A DNA stretch of 6,250 bases from Candidatus Uhrbacteria bacterium (GTDB taxonomy: Bacteria > Patescibacteriota > Patescibacteriia > UBA9934 > GWF2-40-263): contig JABITQ010000070.1 in assembly GCA_018700535.1 (NCBI GenBank), forward strand, positions 1-6,250, read 5' to 3'. The notes beneath the pieces were generated by a model. The model saw nothing but the letters and a program-made list of their open reading frames with translations. It searched no databases and was not told where the DNA came from. Both the position numbers and the translations under genes were made by a program. Positions 1 through 4,864 of this stretch are shown here, piece after piece; position 1 is the first letter of the stretch, and the number at the start of each line of letters is the position of its first letter.

Positions 1-1
1 A

Positions 2-538
2 CTACTCGCACTATTCTCTCCCCTAACAGAAGCATTCCCAAACCTCTACATGTCCTGGTGGGTTCCAAGCAACGGTAGACTGCAAAGATACGTACAGACT
101 TGGCCGCGTCGCATACTTGTCGTGCTCACCGTCTGGCTACCAATCCTGATCATCCTCTCCAAAGTCACCAATCCACCTGAGCTAATCTGGATACTAGGAG
201 CCCTCATTTTCTCAGCCTTCGGACTCCGTCTCCTTGTTCTCGACAGGTCTTTAACGAACGGTCCTAAGAAATTAGGCTTGTCGAAGCTTCCAGAGTTTCT
301 CTACTTCATTGCGTTTTCAAGTATTGGAGCTGTGCTCTACGCAGCTGTGCCAAACAATCAGTGGTTGGTCCCTGCAGCAATCGCAACAATTTATTTAGGA
401 GCATTAGCGATCGGAACCTTTAGACAAGGAGCGCGTAAAAATCTAAGTCTAGACATTCTCGGTCGACTCATCTTTATTGCAGGATTCCTACTCAACCTCT
501 ACAACCTGGCCAGATCTGCCTCAACGGTTCTAAGTTAG
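2..538 (+). CDS. Five-helix integral membrane protein, 5' end outside the window
   Basis: Function not recognised. Counting from the ATG at 50, five hydrophobic segments lie at about residues 22-38, 43-64, 81-100, 104-124 and 133-153, joined by short basic or polar loops. This predicts a small polytopic inner-membrane protein with almost no soluble domain. The ATG at 50 has no Shine-Dalgarno sequence before it. The frame stays open to the left edge for 16 further codons, which encode a mixed hydrophobic stretch, so the real start is probably upstream and the gene is cut by the window. The TAG stop at 536-538 is followed 9 bases later by a perfect hairpin terminator shared with the convergent lipoprotein gene. 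No catalytic or transport motif was seen, and family membership is open. That this is a real gene is fairly sure. Confidence 0.75.
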   Translation, partial: LLALFSPLTEAFPNLYMSWWVPSNGRLQRYVQTWPRRILVVLTVWLPILIILSKVTNPPELIWILGALIFSAFGLRLLVLDRSLTNGPKKLGLSKLPEFLYFIAFSSIGAVLYAAVPNNQWLVPAAIATIYLGALAIGTFRQGARKNLSLDILGRLIFIAGFLLNLYNLARSASTVLS

Positions 539-547
539 AGGCCAACC

Positions 548-580
548 AAAAACACCGCAGACAATGTCTGCGGTGTTTTT
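548..580. terminator. Bidirectional intrinsic terminator
   Basis: A perfect 15-bp stem (548-562 pairing with 566-580) encloses a 3-base loop. The outer five pairs are A:T, so each strand ends the hairpin in five Us. It lies between the stop codons of two convergent genes, ending at 538 (+) and 591 (-), and can end both transcripts. Confidence 0.92.
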
Positions 581-590
581 ATTCTTCTGG

Positions 591-1070
591 TTATTTTGCA
601 GCAACTCCTGAGAACGTTCCTGAACAGTACTCAGCACCACCTTGTAGACACTCAACGGCGAATGTCTCTCCGGTTACATCGTACTCACAGTTTACTGTTC
701 CACCCTCTGCATCAAAGAAGTACCAGCTCATTGCGTTTGATCCTGTCGCAAGGGAAACCAATCCATCTCCGTCTTGGATATCCGCAGATCCAACCTGCAC
801 ATCTCGTGCGCTGTCATACAGATAGCTTAGGGTTCCAACAGAAGCATCTGTACAAGACCCTTCCTGCTCTGAGAAGACAAAGTCTTTGTATCCGTCTGTT
901 GTTCCATTGTGCTCATTGTACAAAGAATCCAAAATCAATCCCTCAATTTGATTGACGGAAACTCCGTCTGCAACAGCAGATGCACCTGATGAATCAGAAG
1001 ATGCGCCTGTGCACCCAGCTCCCGTTAACACAAGCGCGAGCGCAAGTGAAAAGATAATACCCTTTTGCAT
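591..1070 (-). CDS. Small putative lipoprotein with four further cysteines
   Basis: The 159-residue product starts with a lysine, a hydrophobic stretch (residues 5-16) and a cysteine at 20 in the context LTGAGC. This is a lipoprotein-type signal peptide, although glycine at -3 is a weak lipobox. A Ser/Ala/Gly-rich linker (21-36) follows, as is common after a lipidated cysteine. The mature domain (about 40-157) is acidic and has cysteines at 73, 128, 141 and 149, which could form two disulfides in an exported protein. No known domain was recognised. The start codon lacks a visible Shine-Dalgarno sequence, but a candidate extended -10 box lies 26 bases upstream. The gene is monocistronic: a terminator sits 11 bases beyond its stop, and a separate one closes the gene upstream of it. 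Export is likely; the role is unknown. Confidence 0.8.
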   Translation of the reverse strand: MQKGIIFSLALALVLTGAGCTGASSDSSGASAVADGVSVNQIEGLILDSLYNEHNGTTDGYKDFVFSEQEGSCTDASVGTLSYLYDSARDVQVGSADIQDGDGLVSLATGSNAMSWYFFDAEGGTVNCEYDVTGETFAVECLQGGAEYCSGTFSGVAAK

Positions 1071-1096
1071 AATCGTATGTTTACTATTATGAAATT

Positions 1097-1107
1097 AGTG
1101 TAGCACA
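1097..1107 (-). promoter_or_regulatory. Candidate extended -10 promoter of the lipoprotein gene
   Basis: The minus strand reads TGTGCTACACT here: a TGn extension followed by TACACT (4 of 6 matches to TATAAT). No good -35 lies 17 bases further upstream; TCCAAA is the best available. The predicted transcript start is near 1090, about 20 bases before the ATG. Support is weak. Confidence 0.35.
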
Positions 1108-1155
1108 GAGCGAATGCTATTTGGATCCACACTGTACACATGCAATCGATGTAAC

Positions 1156-1196
1156 AAAAAACCCGGCAGCCACTAAGCAAAGTAGCAAACCGGGTT
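1156..1196 (-). terminator. Intrinsic terminator of the membrane winged-helix-like gene
   Basis: On the minus strand a 7-bp stem AACCCGG/CCGGGTT (1160-1166 with 1190-1196) encloses a 23-base loop that can pair partly with itself. A run of six Us follows (1156-1161 on the complement). It lies about 30 bases beyond the TGA stop at 1228 and shields the lipoprotein promoter downstream. Confidence 0.75.
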
Positions 1197-1227
1197 CGTA
1201 GTGCGGAACGACCACTCAAGAAGCGTG

Positions 1228-1605
1228 TCAGAGGACTTGGGCAAGTCTCTCTTCGAGCGACCGAATCTCTGAAGTTGATTGGGCGGTCGATAGCCCGTTC
1301 TCTGTCAGACGAATTTGAATATTCGCCAATGCTCCTTCTTGAGAGAGGCTGGGATCTACCTCGGATAAGACAAGTCCATCACTGATCAACTGGTCGAGCG
1401 CCGTCTTTACGCGATGAATGCGAAATCTCCTAAGCATTGAGTGATTCTTCATCGACTGGGCAGACATGAGTCCTGATACATGAGGAAAGAGCATGACAAT
1501 AAGAATGTTCTCTCGAATTTCTCGTTGATTCTTCGCATAGATCATGCGCAAGATTGCGAGGATCACAGCAGCTCCGACTGCTACTGTAATAAAAAACGAA
1601 TTCAT
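1228..1605 (-). CDS. Membrane-anchored protein with winged-helix-like domain
   Basis: The 125-residue protein has one N-terminal transmembrane helix (about residues 3-23), a basic stretch (20-31), then a cytosolic domain. Residues 30-105 have the spacing of a winged helix-turn-helix: a hydrophobic helix (30-40), a short helix (48-55), a basic helix (59-75) ending in LISDGLVL, and a beta-wing-like stretch closing with RLTENGL. That order resembles MarR/PadR-type folds, but this is pattern reading, not a match to a named family. A weakly charged helical tail ends the protein. A longer frame runs upstream to 1713. The ATG at 1605 is preferred because AGAGGG lies 3 bases before it and a good promoter (-35 at 1672-1677) sits inside the longer reading. 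A membrane-tethered regulator is possible; a structural role is not excluded. Confidence 0.78.
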   Translation of the reverse strand: MNSFFITVAVGAAVILAILRMIYAKNQREIRENILIVMLFPHVSGLMSAQSMKNHSMLRRFRIHRVKTALDQLISDGLVLSEVDPSLSQEGALANIQIRLTENGLSTAQSTSEIRSLEERLAQVL

Positions 1606-1608
1606 GAT

Positions 1609-1614
1609 CCCTCT
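1609..1614 (-). promoter_or_regulatory. Ribosome binding site fixing the start at 1605
   Basis: AGAGGG on the minus strand lies 3 bases before the ATG at 1603-1605. No comparable site precedes the longer TTG-started reading at 1713, so this site decides the start. Confidence 0.65.
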
Positions 1615-1648
1615 TTTGTTTGGACAACCTGAACGAATAGCCAGCAAC

Positions 1649-1677
1649 AAGATAGCGAGATTGGAATCCATTGTCAA
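1649..1677 (-). promoter_or_regulatory. Sigma-70-type promoter of the winged-helix-like gene
   Basis: On the minus strand a perfect TTGACA -35 (1672-1677) is followed by a 17-base spacer and TATCTT (1649-1654, 4 of 6 matches). The predicted start is near 1642, giving a leader of about 37 bases with the AGAGGG site near its end. The promoter lies downstream of the preceding gene's terminator, so the two minus-strand genes are separate units. Confidence 0.65.
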
Positions 1678-1699
1678 TCCAAAATATCCACCTATTAAC

Positions 1700-1730
1700 A
1701 AAAAAGCCACCAATCATTACGATCGATGGC
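1700..1730 (-). terminator. Intrinsic terminator containing the stop codon of the upstream gene
   Basis: On the minus strand GCCATCGATC (1721-1730) pairs over 10 bp, with two G:U pairs, with GATTGGTGGC (1706-1715) around a 5-base loop GTAAT. Six Us follow (1700-1705). The TAA stop of the large orphan gene (1717-1719) lies wholly in the loop, and its last codons form the left arm. Confidence 0.85.
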
Positions 1731-2676
1731 CGTCACTTGAGAACCGTTCTGTGCTCAAGTTGTGCGCGCGGCAGATGTCATGAACTGTGTGTAGCAAGAA
1801 CGAAACAATCGTCCGATCATTTGGTGCCATTCTCCAAACTTTCGCCATGATCTCATTTGCCACCAAGAGATTATCGGCAAAAAATCCAAGAGCATCATCA
1901 CCACACGGCCTTGATGGTGGAGTAGCAATGATCAAATCGTCGATGAGAAGAAGATCTTGTATAACCACACCAGGCGACCAACGGTCATGTGATCGGATCA
2001 ACCCCTTCTGCGCTTGCCACTCTTTCCACTTTACCTTCAAGGATGAGTGGTAAGACAGCACATAAAAACGATCGTTCGCGTCACGACGAGCCGTCATGTG
2101 GAGCAAGGCCAGAAGAACATCCCGTCTCCAATCAAACAGATTAGGATGAACCGTATCCATCACGTGACCCAAGACGTTCTCTAGATAACTTGGTCTGATT
2201 GGCACATCAGCTGGCGTCAAAGCTAGAATACGGAACAAGAGAGCATCGCGTACCCACCCTGTTATCGTATCGAGTTCCTCAGCAGAATCAGCGAGCTCGC
2301 CCATCAGCACAATCATGTTGGGCTTGATGATTGGTTGCCCACTCTCATCCAGCTTCACCACAGGGAACACACCTTTAGCAATCCGATGAAGTGAAGAACG
2401 ACTCCATCGCCACTCTCGTTTTTGTGGCGACCAACCGTATTGAGCACTCAGCACGTCACCAACAGCATTCAATCTTGTTTTCGCTCTCTCAAGATTGAGA
2501 CCATTCGTTTTCATCCAACACCTCAGTAACGTTTGGACCTCCTCTCGCCCTACGTTGGAAGTGTCATCAGCACGCAGTGCTGGTTTGTTGTACGACAACT
2601 CTTGAACCGGTCCAAAATCTTGACACACCACCCGCTTGATAGGAGTTGGATAATGCCACAAGTGACCAATGGTCAT
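1717..2676 (-). CDS. Orphan protein of about 319 residues, possible N-terminal helix-turn-helix
   Basis: Family not recognised. The protein is soluble, with no signal peptide or membrane helix. It is rich in tryptophan and basic residues in its first half and in hydrophobic helices in its second. Numbered from the ATG at 2676, residues about 60-102 (ending WSRSSLHRIAKG) resemble the end of an XRE-type helix-turn-helix, with a long insertion before the recognition-like helix. This is tentative. The C-terminal 190 residues contain repeated Leu-rich helical stretches with no catalytic motif seen. Two starts are possible. A GTG at 2724 gives 335 residues but has no clear Shine-Dalgarno sequence. 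The ATG at 2676 has GGAG 5 bases upstream and is preferred because the candidate promoter would start transcription at about 2724. A divergent promoter region separates it from the two-helix membrane gene at 2814. DNA binding and autoregulation are possible but unproven. Confidence 0.75.
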   Translation of the reverse strand: MTIGHLWHYPTPIKRVVCQDFGPVQELSYNKPALRADDTSNVGREEVQTLLRCWMKTNGLNLERAKTRLNAVGDVLSAQYGWSPQKREWRWSRSSLHRIAKGVFPVVKLDESGQPIIKPNMIVLMGELADSAEELDTITGWVRDALLFRILALTPADVPIRPSYLENVLGHVMDTVHPNLFDWRRDVLLALLHMTARRDANDRFYVLSYHSSLKVKWKEWQAQKGLIRSHDRWSPGVVIQDLLLIDDLIIATPPSRPCGDDALGFFADNLLVANEIMAKVWRMAPNDRTIVSFLLHTVHDICRAHNLSTERFSSDGHRS

Positions 2677-2681
2677 TTTTG

Positions 2682-2685
2682 CTCC
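2682..2685 (-). promoter_or_regulatory. Ribosome binding site favouring the start at 2676
   Basis: GGAG on the minus strand lies 5 bases (CAAAA) before the ATG at 2674-2676. The alternative GTG at 2724 has nothing better than a weak GAG upstream, so this site argues for the shorter protein. Confidence 0.5.
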
Positions 2686-2705
2686 ATGTAGGGAATGATT
2701 GCGAA

Positions 2706-2722
2706 GGCGAAAGACTTTCGCC
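2706..2722. repeat. Perfect 7-bp inverted repeat near the 5' end of the orphan transcript
   Basis: GGCGAAA (2706-2712) and TTTCGCC (2716-2722) form a perfect inverted repeat around three bases. If translation starts at 2676, this is a hairpin at the very 5' end of the leader or an operator just downstream of the promoter. If translation starts at the GTG at 2724, it is coding sequence. Confidence 0.6.
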
Positions 2723-2730
2723 ACACACCA

Positions 2731-2759
2731 TCTCTACGCCAAAATTAGCGAATTGTCAA
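2731..2759 (-). promoter_or_regulatory. Candidate promoter of the large orphan gene
   Basis: The minus strand has a perfect TTGACA (2754-2759), a 17-base spacer and TAGAGA (2731-2736, only 3 of 6 matches). The predicted start is near 2724. The -35 overlaps a TTGTCA on the plus strand that may serve the divergent gene. Confidence 0.45.
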
Positions 2760-2782
2760 TGCTTCTGCTAGGCTAAGACTAT
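2753..2782 (+). promoter_or_regulatory. Weak candidate promoter of the two-helix membrane gene
   Basis: TTGTCA (2753-2758) is followed after 18 bases by GACTAT (2777-2782). A TGCTAGGCT extended -10-like sequence (2767-2775) is an alternative. Neither is strong. The -35 would physically overlap the -35 of the divergent orphan gene. Confidence 0.25.
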
Positions 2783-2803
2783 CCTTCGATCAAACAATTC
2801 TTG

Positions 2804-2808
2804 AGGAG
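2804..2808 (+). promoter_or_regulatory. Ribosome binding site for a UUG start
   Basis: AGGAG lies exactly 5 bases before the TTG at 2814. An in-frame TGA at 2802-2804 rules out a start further upstream. Confidence 0.75.
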
Positions 2809-2813
2809 ACAGC

Positions 2814-3104
2814 TTGAAACGCAACCTAGATCATCTTGGCAGATTCGAACGAACTCTGGTCCGCATCCTACACTTTCTCACACACTGGCTCCAGAAAGAC
2901 CCAGGCCTGCTTGTCGGAACGTTCTTTGGTGGATACACCACATGTGCACTCATCACAGCAATCATTGCCACATTTGACCACTCAACACCTCTGTTTCTGG
3001 TCGTGCACACATGGGTGATGTACATCGTTCTCACTGGAGTCGTTGCAATGCTGTTCTACAGCCGCAATGACCTGAGTGAAACCATGGCCACTCACCGAAG
3101 ATAA
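2814..3104 (+). CDS. Small two-helix membrane protein started by UUG
   Basis: The 96-residue protein has a basic N-terminal region (residues 2-28, amphipathic in places) and two hydrophobic segments at about 32-54 and 58-83, joined by a very short DHSTP-containing turn. This gives a helical hairpin, with the basic N-terminus probably on the cytosolic side and a short polar tail. Function not recognised; no enzyme motif was seen. The start is a TTG with AGGAG at 5-base spacing. An in-frame stop lies just upstream, and no ATG or GTG occurs in the frame before the second membrane segment. The gene has its own hairpin terminator 21 bases after the stop. It is divergent from the large orphan gene and may share control through the 90-base region between them. 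Confidence 0.75.
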   Translation: MKRNLDHLGRFERTLVRILHFLTHWLQKDPGLLVGTFFGGYTTCALITAIIATFDHSTPLFLVVHTWVMYIVLTGVVAMLFYSRNDLSETMATHRR

Positions 3105-3125
3105 GAAGAGTCATAGACCCCGCAC

Positions 3126-3153
3126 AACACACCGAATAACGTCGGTGTGTTTT
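3126..3153 (+). terminator. Intrinsic terminator of the two-helix membrane gene
   Basis: A perfect 10-bp stem AACACACCGA/TCGGTGTGTT (3126-3135 with 3142-3151) encloses a 6-base loop. It ends in four Ts (3150-3153). It lies 21 bases beyond the TAA stop. Confidence 0.82.
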
Positions 3154-3163
3154 GAATTTGAGA

Positions 3164-3196
3164 AACAAAACAGCCCACGATCCAGAGATCGTGGGC
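3164..3196 (-). terminator. Intrinsic terminator of the MopE-type lipoprotein gene
   Basis: A perfect 10-bp GC-rich stem GCCCACGATC/GATCGTGGGC (3173-3182 with 3187-3196) has a 4-base loop. On the minus strand it is followed by TGTTTTGTT. It begins 15 bases beyond the TAG stop at 3212 and sits 20 bases from the convergent gene's terminator, so each gene has its own. Confidence 0.87.
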
Positions 3197-3211
3197 CCGT
3201 TGGTATGCTTG

Positions 3212-3724
3212 CTACTCGCCGGTGTCGATCACAGACGATTCGCCGGTGTCGCACTGCCGAACATAACCGTCACAGTTGTCGTCGGTCCAGCACGCTTCGA
3301 TCATATCAGGGTGAGAATCAGGATTGCAGTCGTTGCAATCATCACCCTCATTCTCACCGCTATAGTAACCATCTCCGTCGATATCGCGCCCCCCACACGA
3401 TACGTTGTCCCAGCAATCTGCGCCGTTGTCGCAATCGTTGTCGAGACCGTCATTGCAGAGCTCCTCTGCATCCGGGTTCACTGCAGCACGAGCGTCATCG
3501 CAGTCATCATTGTTGGTGGAATACCCTGCGACACTCGCACCATAGAGAATGCAGATGGACGGATTGACCAACGACGCAGGTGCTCCGTGACCATCGCGAT
3601 CAGCATCCACATAGGCACGCTGCCCCTCCTGCCACCCATCGTATTTGGAATACATCAAACAGTCTTCACTGTTCAGCATTCCGCAACCACTGAGAAAAAC
3701 CATGAAACACAGGCCGATACGCAT
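3212..3724 (-). CDS. Lipoprotein with MopE-type metal-binding repeats
   Basis: The 170-residue protein has a short lipoprotein signal peptide: Arg2, a hydrophobic core and lipobox LSGC with Cys14. The mature part is very rich in Asp, Asn and Cys. Repeat one has DADRDGHGAP (40-49), then NNDDC, NPDAEELCNDGLDNDCD and GADC (71-104). This is the signature of the 'putative metal-binding motif' family (Pfam Cu-binding_MopE), named after the copper-binding MopE of Methylococcus. Repeat two has DIDGDGYYS (114-122), then GDDCNDCNPDSHPDMIEACWTDDNCDG in degenerate form (127-153). The DxDxDG loops could bind calcium and the cysteines probably form disulfides. The metal is inferred, not shown. The tail repeats DTGESS and VIDTGE. 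AGAGGTG lies 4 bases before the ATG and a strong promoter lies upstream. The protein is probably anchored at the cell surface or in the envelope. Confidence 0.88.
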   Translation of the reverse strand: MRIGLCFMVFLSGCGMLNSEDCLMYSKYDGWQEGQRAYVDADRDGHGAPASLVNPSICILYGASVAGYSTNNDDCDDARAAVNPDAEELCNDGLDNDCDNGADCWDNVSCGGRDIDGDGYYSGENEGDDCNDCNPDSHPDMIEACWTDDNCDGYVRQCDTGESSVIDTGE

Positions 3725-3764
3725 GTAGCACCTCTTCGCCGCTCAATCATTTGAACAACCAGCC

Positions 3765-3792
3765 ATACTAACGATTTTTGAGCTTTTGTCAA
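3765..3792 (-). promoter_or_regulatory. Sigma-70-type promoter of the MopE-type gene
   Basis: The minus strand has a perfect TTGACA (3787-3792), a 16-base spacer and TAGTAT (3765-3770, 4 of 6 matches). The predicted start near 3758 gives a leader of about 33 bases carrying the AGAGGTG site (3729-3735). Confidence 0.65.
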
Positions 3793-3813
3793 CCCATCAG
3801 CCCCTTACATTAG

Positions 3814-3842
3814 TAGACAACAACAAGCAGTCTTGCTACCTT
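3814..3842 (+). promoter_or_regulatory. Candidate promoter of the single-pass membrane gene
   Basis: TAGACA (3814-3819, 5 of 6 matches), a 17-base spacer and TACCTT (3837-3842) preceded by TGC, an extended -10. The -10 ends 17 bases before the ATG, so the transcript would start at about 3849, at the AAGGGGG ribosome site (3849-3855). Confidence 0.45.
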
Positions 3843-3859
3843 CGATTTAAGGGGGTGCC

Positions 3860-4285
3860 ATGTTTTCGATACTTTTCATTGTCCTGGCAACGATTTTTGG
3901 ATCACTCTTGCTCGCAATGGGTGCAAACGTTCTGCGTCTAAAGAAGCAGGAATCCAGAGGTGACGGTAAGCCGATATCTGTCGCGGTCTTCAGAGATGTT
4001 GATGAGCATCTCGATTACCAATTCAGTGAGGTGATGCAAATCACAGCCTCACCAGAAATCTTGAGCACTGGCCTGAACTCAACACAAGTCATCTCGATCT
4101 CAACGGCTTTCAGACCAAAACACAATCTATTCAGACTCACTGCTCTGGTGCGATTCATACTAGACGGAATCGACTACGAACTAGTTATCGACGACACAAC
4201 ACCGGTCGTAGCAAAAGGCTTCCATCTCATCCTCGGAAACCCCGAACAGCTCAAGCGATGGCTCATTGCTCAACAGAACGACTAA
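3860..4285 (+). CDS. Single-pass membrane protein with soluble domain of unknown function
   Basis: The 141-residue product has an N-terminal membrane helix (about residues 3-23) followed by a basic cluster RLKKQ (26-30). This predicts a cytosolic C-terminal domain under the positive-inside rule. Residues 38-138 alternate beta-like stretches (VAVFRDV, QVISIS, LVRFILDGIDYELVIDD, GFHLIL) and end in a helical KRWLIAQQND tail. This looks like a small beta-rich domain, but no family was recognised. The ATG has a strong AAGGGGG site 4 bases upstream. The gene is divergent from the MopE-type lipoprotein gene and has its own terminator 8 bases after the stop. Nothing in the sequence points to a substrate. 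Confidence 0.78.
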   Translation: MFSILFIVLATIFGSLLLAMGANVLRLKKQESRGDGKPISVAVFRDVDEHLDYQFSEVMQITASPEILSTGLNSTQVISISTAFRPKHNLFRLTALVRFILDGIDYELVIDDTTPVVAKGFHLILGNPEQLKRWLIAQQND

Positions 4286-4292
4286 ACGCCTG

Positions 4293-4318
4293 ATCCGAAG
4301 TTAACCCCTTCGGATTTT
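4293..4318 (+). terminator. Intrinsic terminator of the single-pass membrane gene
   Basis: An 8-bp stem ATCCGAAG/CTTCGGAT (4293-4300 with 4308-4315) encloses a 7-base loop and ends in four Ts (4315-4318). The T tract is short, so strength is uncertain, but its place 8 bases after the TAA fits. Confidence 0.75.
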
Positions 4319-4346
4319 CATTTACCAAAATATCAACGCACCAATC

Positions 4347-4366
4347 TGCTATAGTGAATATAGGAG
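4347..4366 (+). promoter_or_regulatory. Extended -10 promoter and ribosome site of the Cys-rich gene
   Basis: TGC followed by TATAGT (4350-4355, 5 of 6 matches) makes an extended -10. No good -35 was found. The -10 ends 17 bases before the ATG at 4373, and AGGAG (4362-4366) lies 6 bases before that ATG. The predicted transcript start falls at the ribosome site itself. Confidence 0.5.
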
Positions 4367-4372
4367 TTACTC

Positions 4373-4714
4373 ATGAGAACGTTTCTAGTCAACAGCGCCT
4401 TCATTGCCGCTCTTATGCTTGGACCAGACCTTTGTGAAGGGTGTAAGTACGACAACGACATCGATGCCACCATTGGAACCTGGGTTGAAGTACGAGGATA
4501 TCTTAGCGAACCACCAATAGAACTCGGTAAAGATGTTTGGAGGTTGCACATCGAATACGAAGACAGTCATGGTGAATACGACTGTCACTCTCCCGCATGT
4601 GGCGACCTCAAGGTCGACATGTTAGTTTGCTTGTTCTGTGTCCGCGAGGTCAACATCGACGCACCAGACACCGAAGTCTGCACACTCACATCAGACGTGG
4701 ACACAGGCTACTAG
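4373..4714 (+). CDS. Small cysteine-rich exported protein
   Basis: The 113-residue product begins with Arg2 and a short hydrophobic stretch (residues 4-17), a probable signal peptide. The first cysteine (21) is not in a lipobox, so type I cleavage or an anchor is more likely than lipidation. Seven cysteines follow the signal: CEGC (21-24), CHSPAC (71-76), CLFC (86-89) and Cys103. Two CxxC pairs and one CxxxxC pair could bind a metal or form disulfides. The mature part is strongly acidic, and the last residues read SDVDTGY, similar to the DTGE tail of the MopE-type lipoprotein nearby. No named family was recognised. AGGAG lies 6 bases before the ATG, and the gene has its own promoter and terminator. 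Confidence 0.75.
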   Translation: MRTFLVNSAFIAALMLGPDLCEGCKYDNDIDATIGTWVEVRGYLSEPPIELGKDVWRLHIEYEDSHGEYDCHSPACGDLKVDMLVCLFCVREVNIDAPDTEVCTLTSDVDTGY

Positions 4715-4734
4715 CCAAACATCGCACCACGCGA

Positions 4735-4769
4735 CCCCGCAAACAAACTCTTGTTGCGGGGCTTTTCTT
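4735..4769 (+). terminator. Intrinsic terminator of the Cys-rich gene
   Basis: CCCCGCAA (4735-4742) pairs with TTGCGGGG (4754-4761), and the stem can be extended inward with a one-base bulge. The tail reads CTTTTCTTA. It lies 20 bases beyond the TAG stop and just before the next promoter. Confidence 0.82.
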
Positions 4770-4779
4770 ATTAGAGCCC

Positions 4780-4807
4780 TTGACAAAACGCGAAAATCTG
4801 CTAGTTT
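4780..4807 (+). promoter_or_regulatory. Candidate promoter of the 98-residue orphan gene
   Basis: A perfect TTGACA (4780-4785), a 16-base spacer ending in TGC, and TAGTTT (4802-4807, 3 of 6 matches with the TGn extension). The predicted start near 4814 gives a leader of about 50 bases. Confidence 0.5.
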
Positions 4808-4854
4808 CTTTTTGAGAATTCCAAATCGACAGCACGCAATTGTGTAAACAAAGC

Positions 4855-4862
4855 AGGAGAGG
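4855..4862 (+). promoter_or_regulatory. Ribosome binding site for the GTG start at 4865
   Basis: AGGAGAGG ends 2 bases before the GTG at 4865, with AGGAG at 5-base spacing. An in-frame ATG at 4874 would have its nearest GAGG at 11-base spacing. The GTG is slightly favoured. Confidence 0.55.
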
Positions 4863-4864
4863 TT

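Noticed and set aside
596..955. Plus-strand frame opposite the lipoprotein gene
   Set aside because: It has no ribosome site, begins inside the end of the minus-strand gene, and has His/Leu-rich shadow composition.
1606..1713. N-terminal extension of the winged-helix-like protein to 1713
   Set aside because: It would begin at a TTG without a ribosome site and would contain the gene's own promoter and overlap the upstream gene's terminator.
3076..3567. A second plus-strand frame rich in Arg, His and Cys
   Set aside because: Its composition is that of an out-of-frame reading of Asp/Gly-rich codons, and it overlaps two real genes.
3152..3754. A 200-codon open frame on plus across the MopE-type gene
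   Set aside because: It is the complement of a gene with clear MopE motifs, signal peptide, ribosome site and promoter. It runs through the minus gene's terminator and across its promoter-proximal region, and has no ribosome site of its own.
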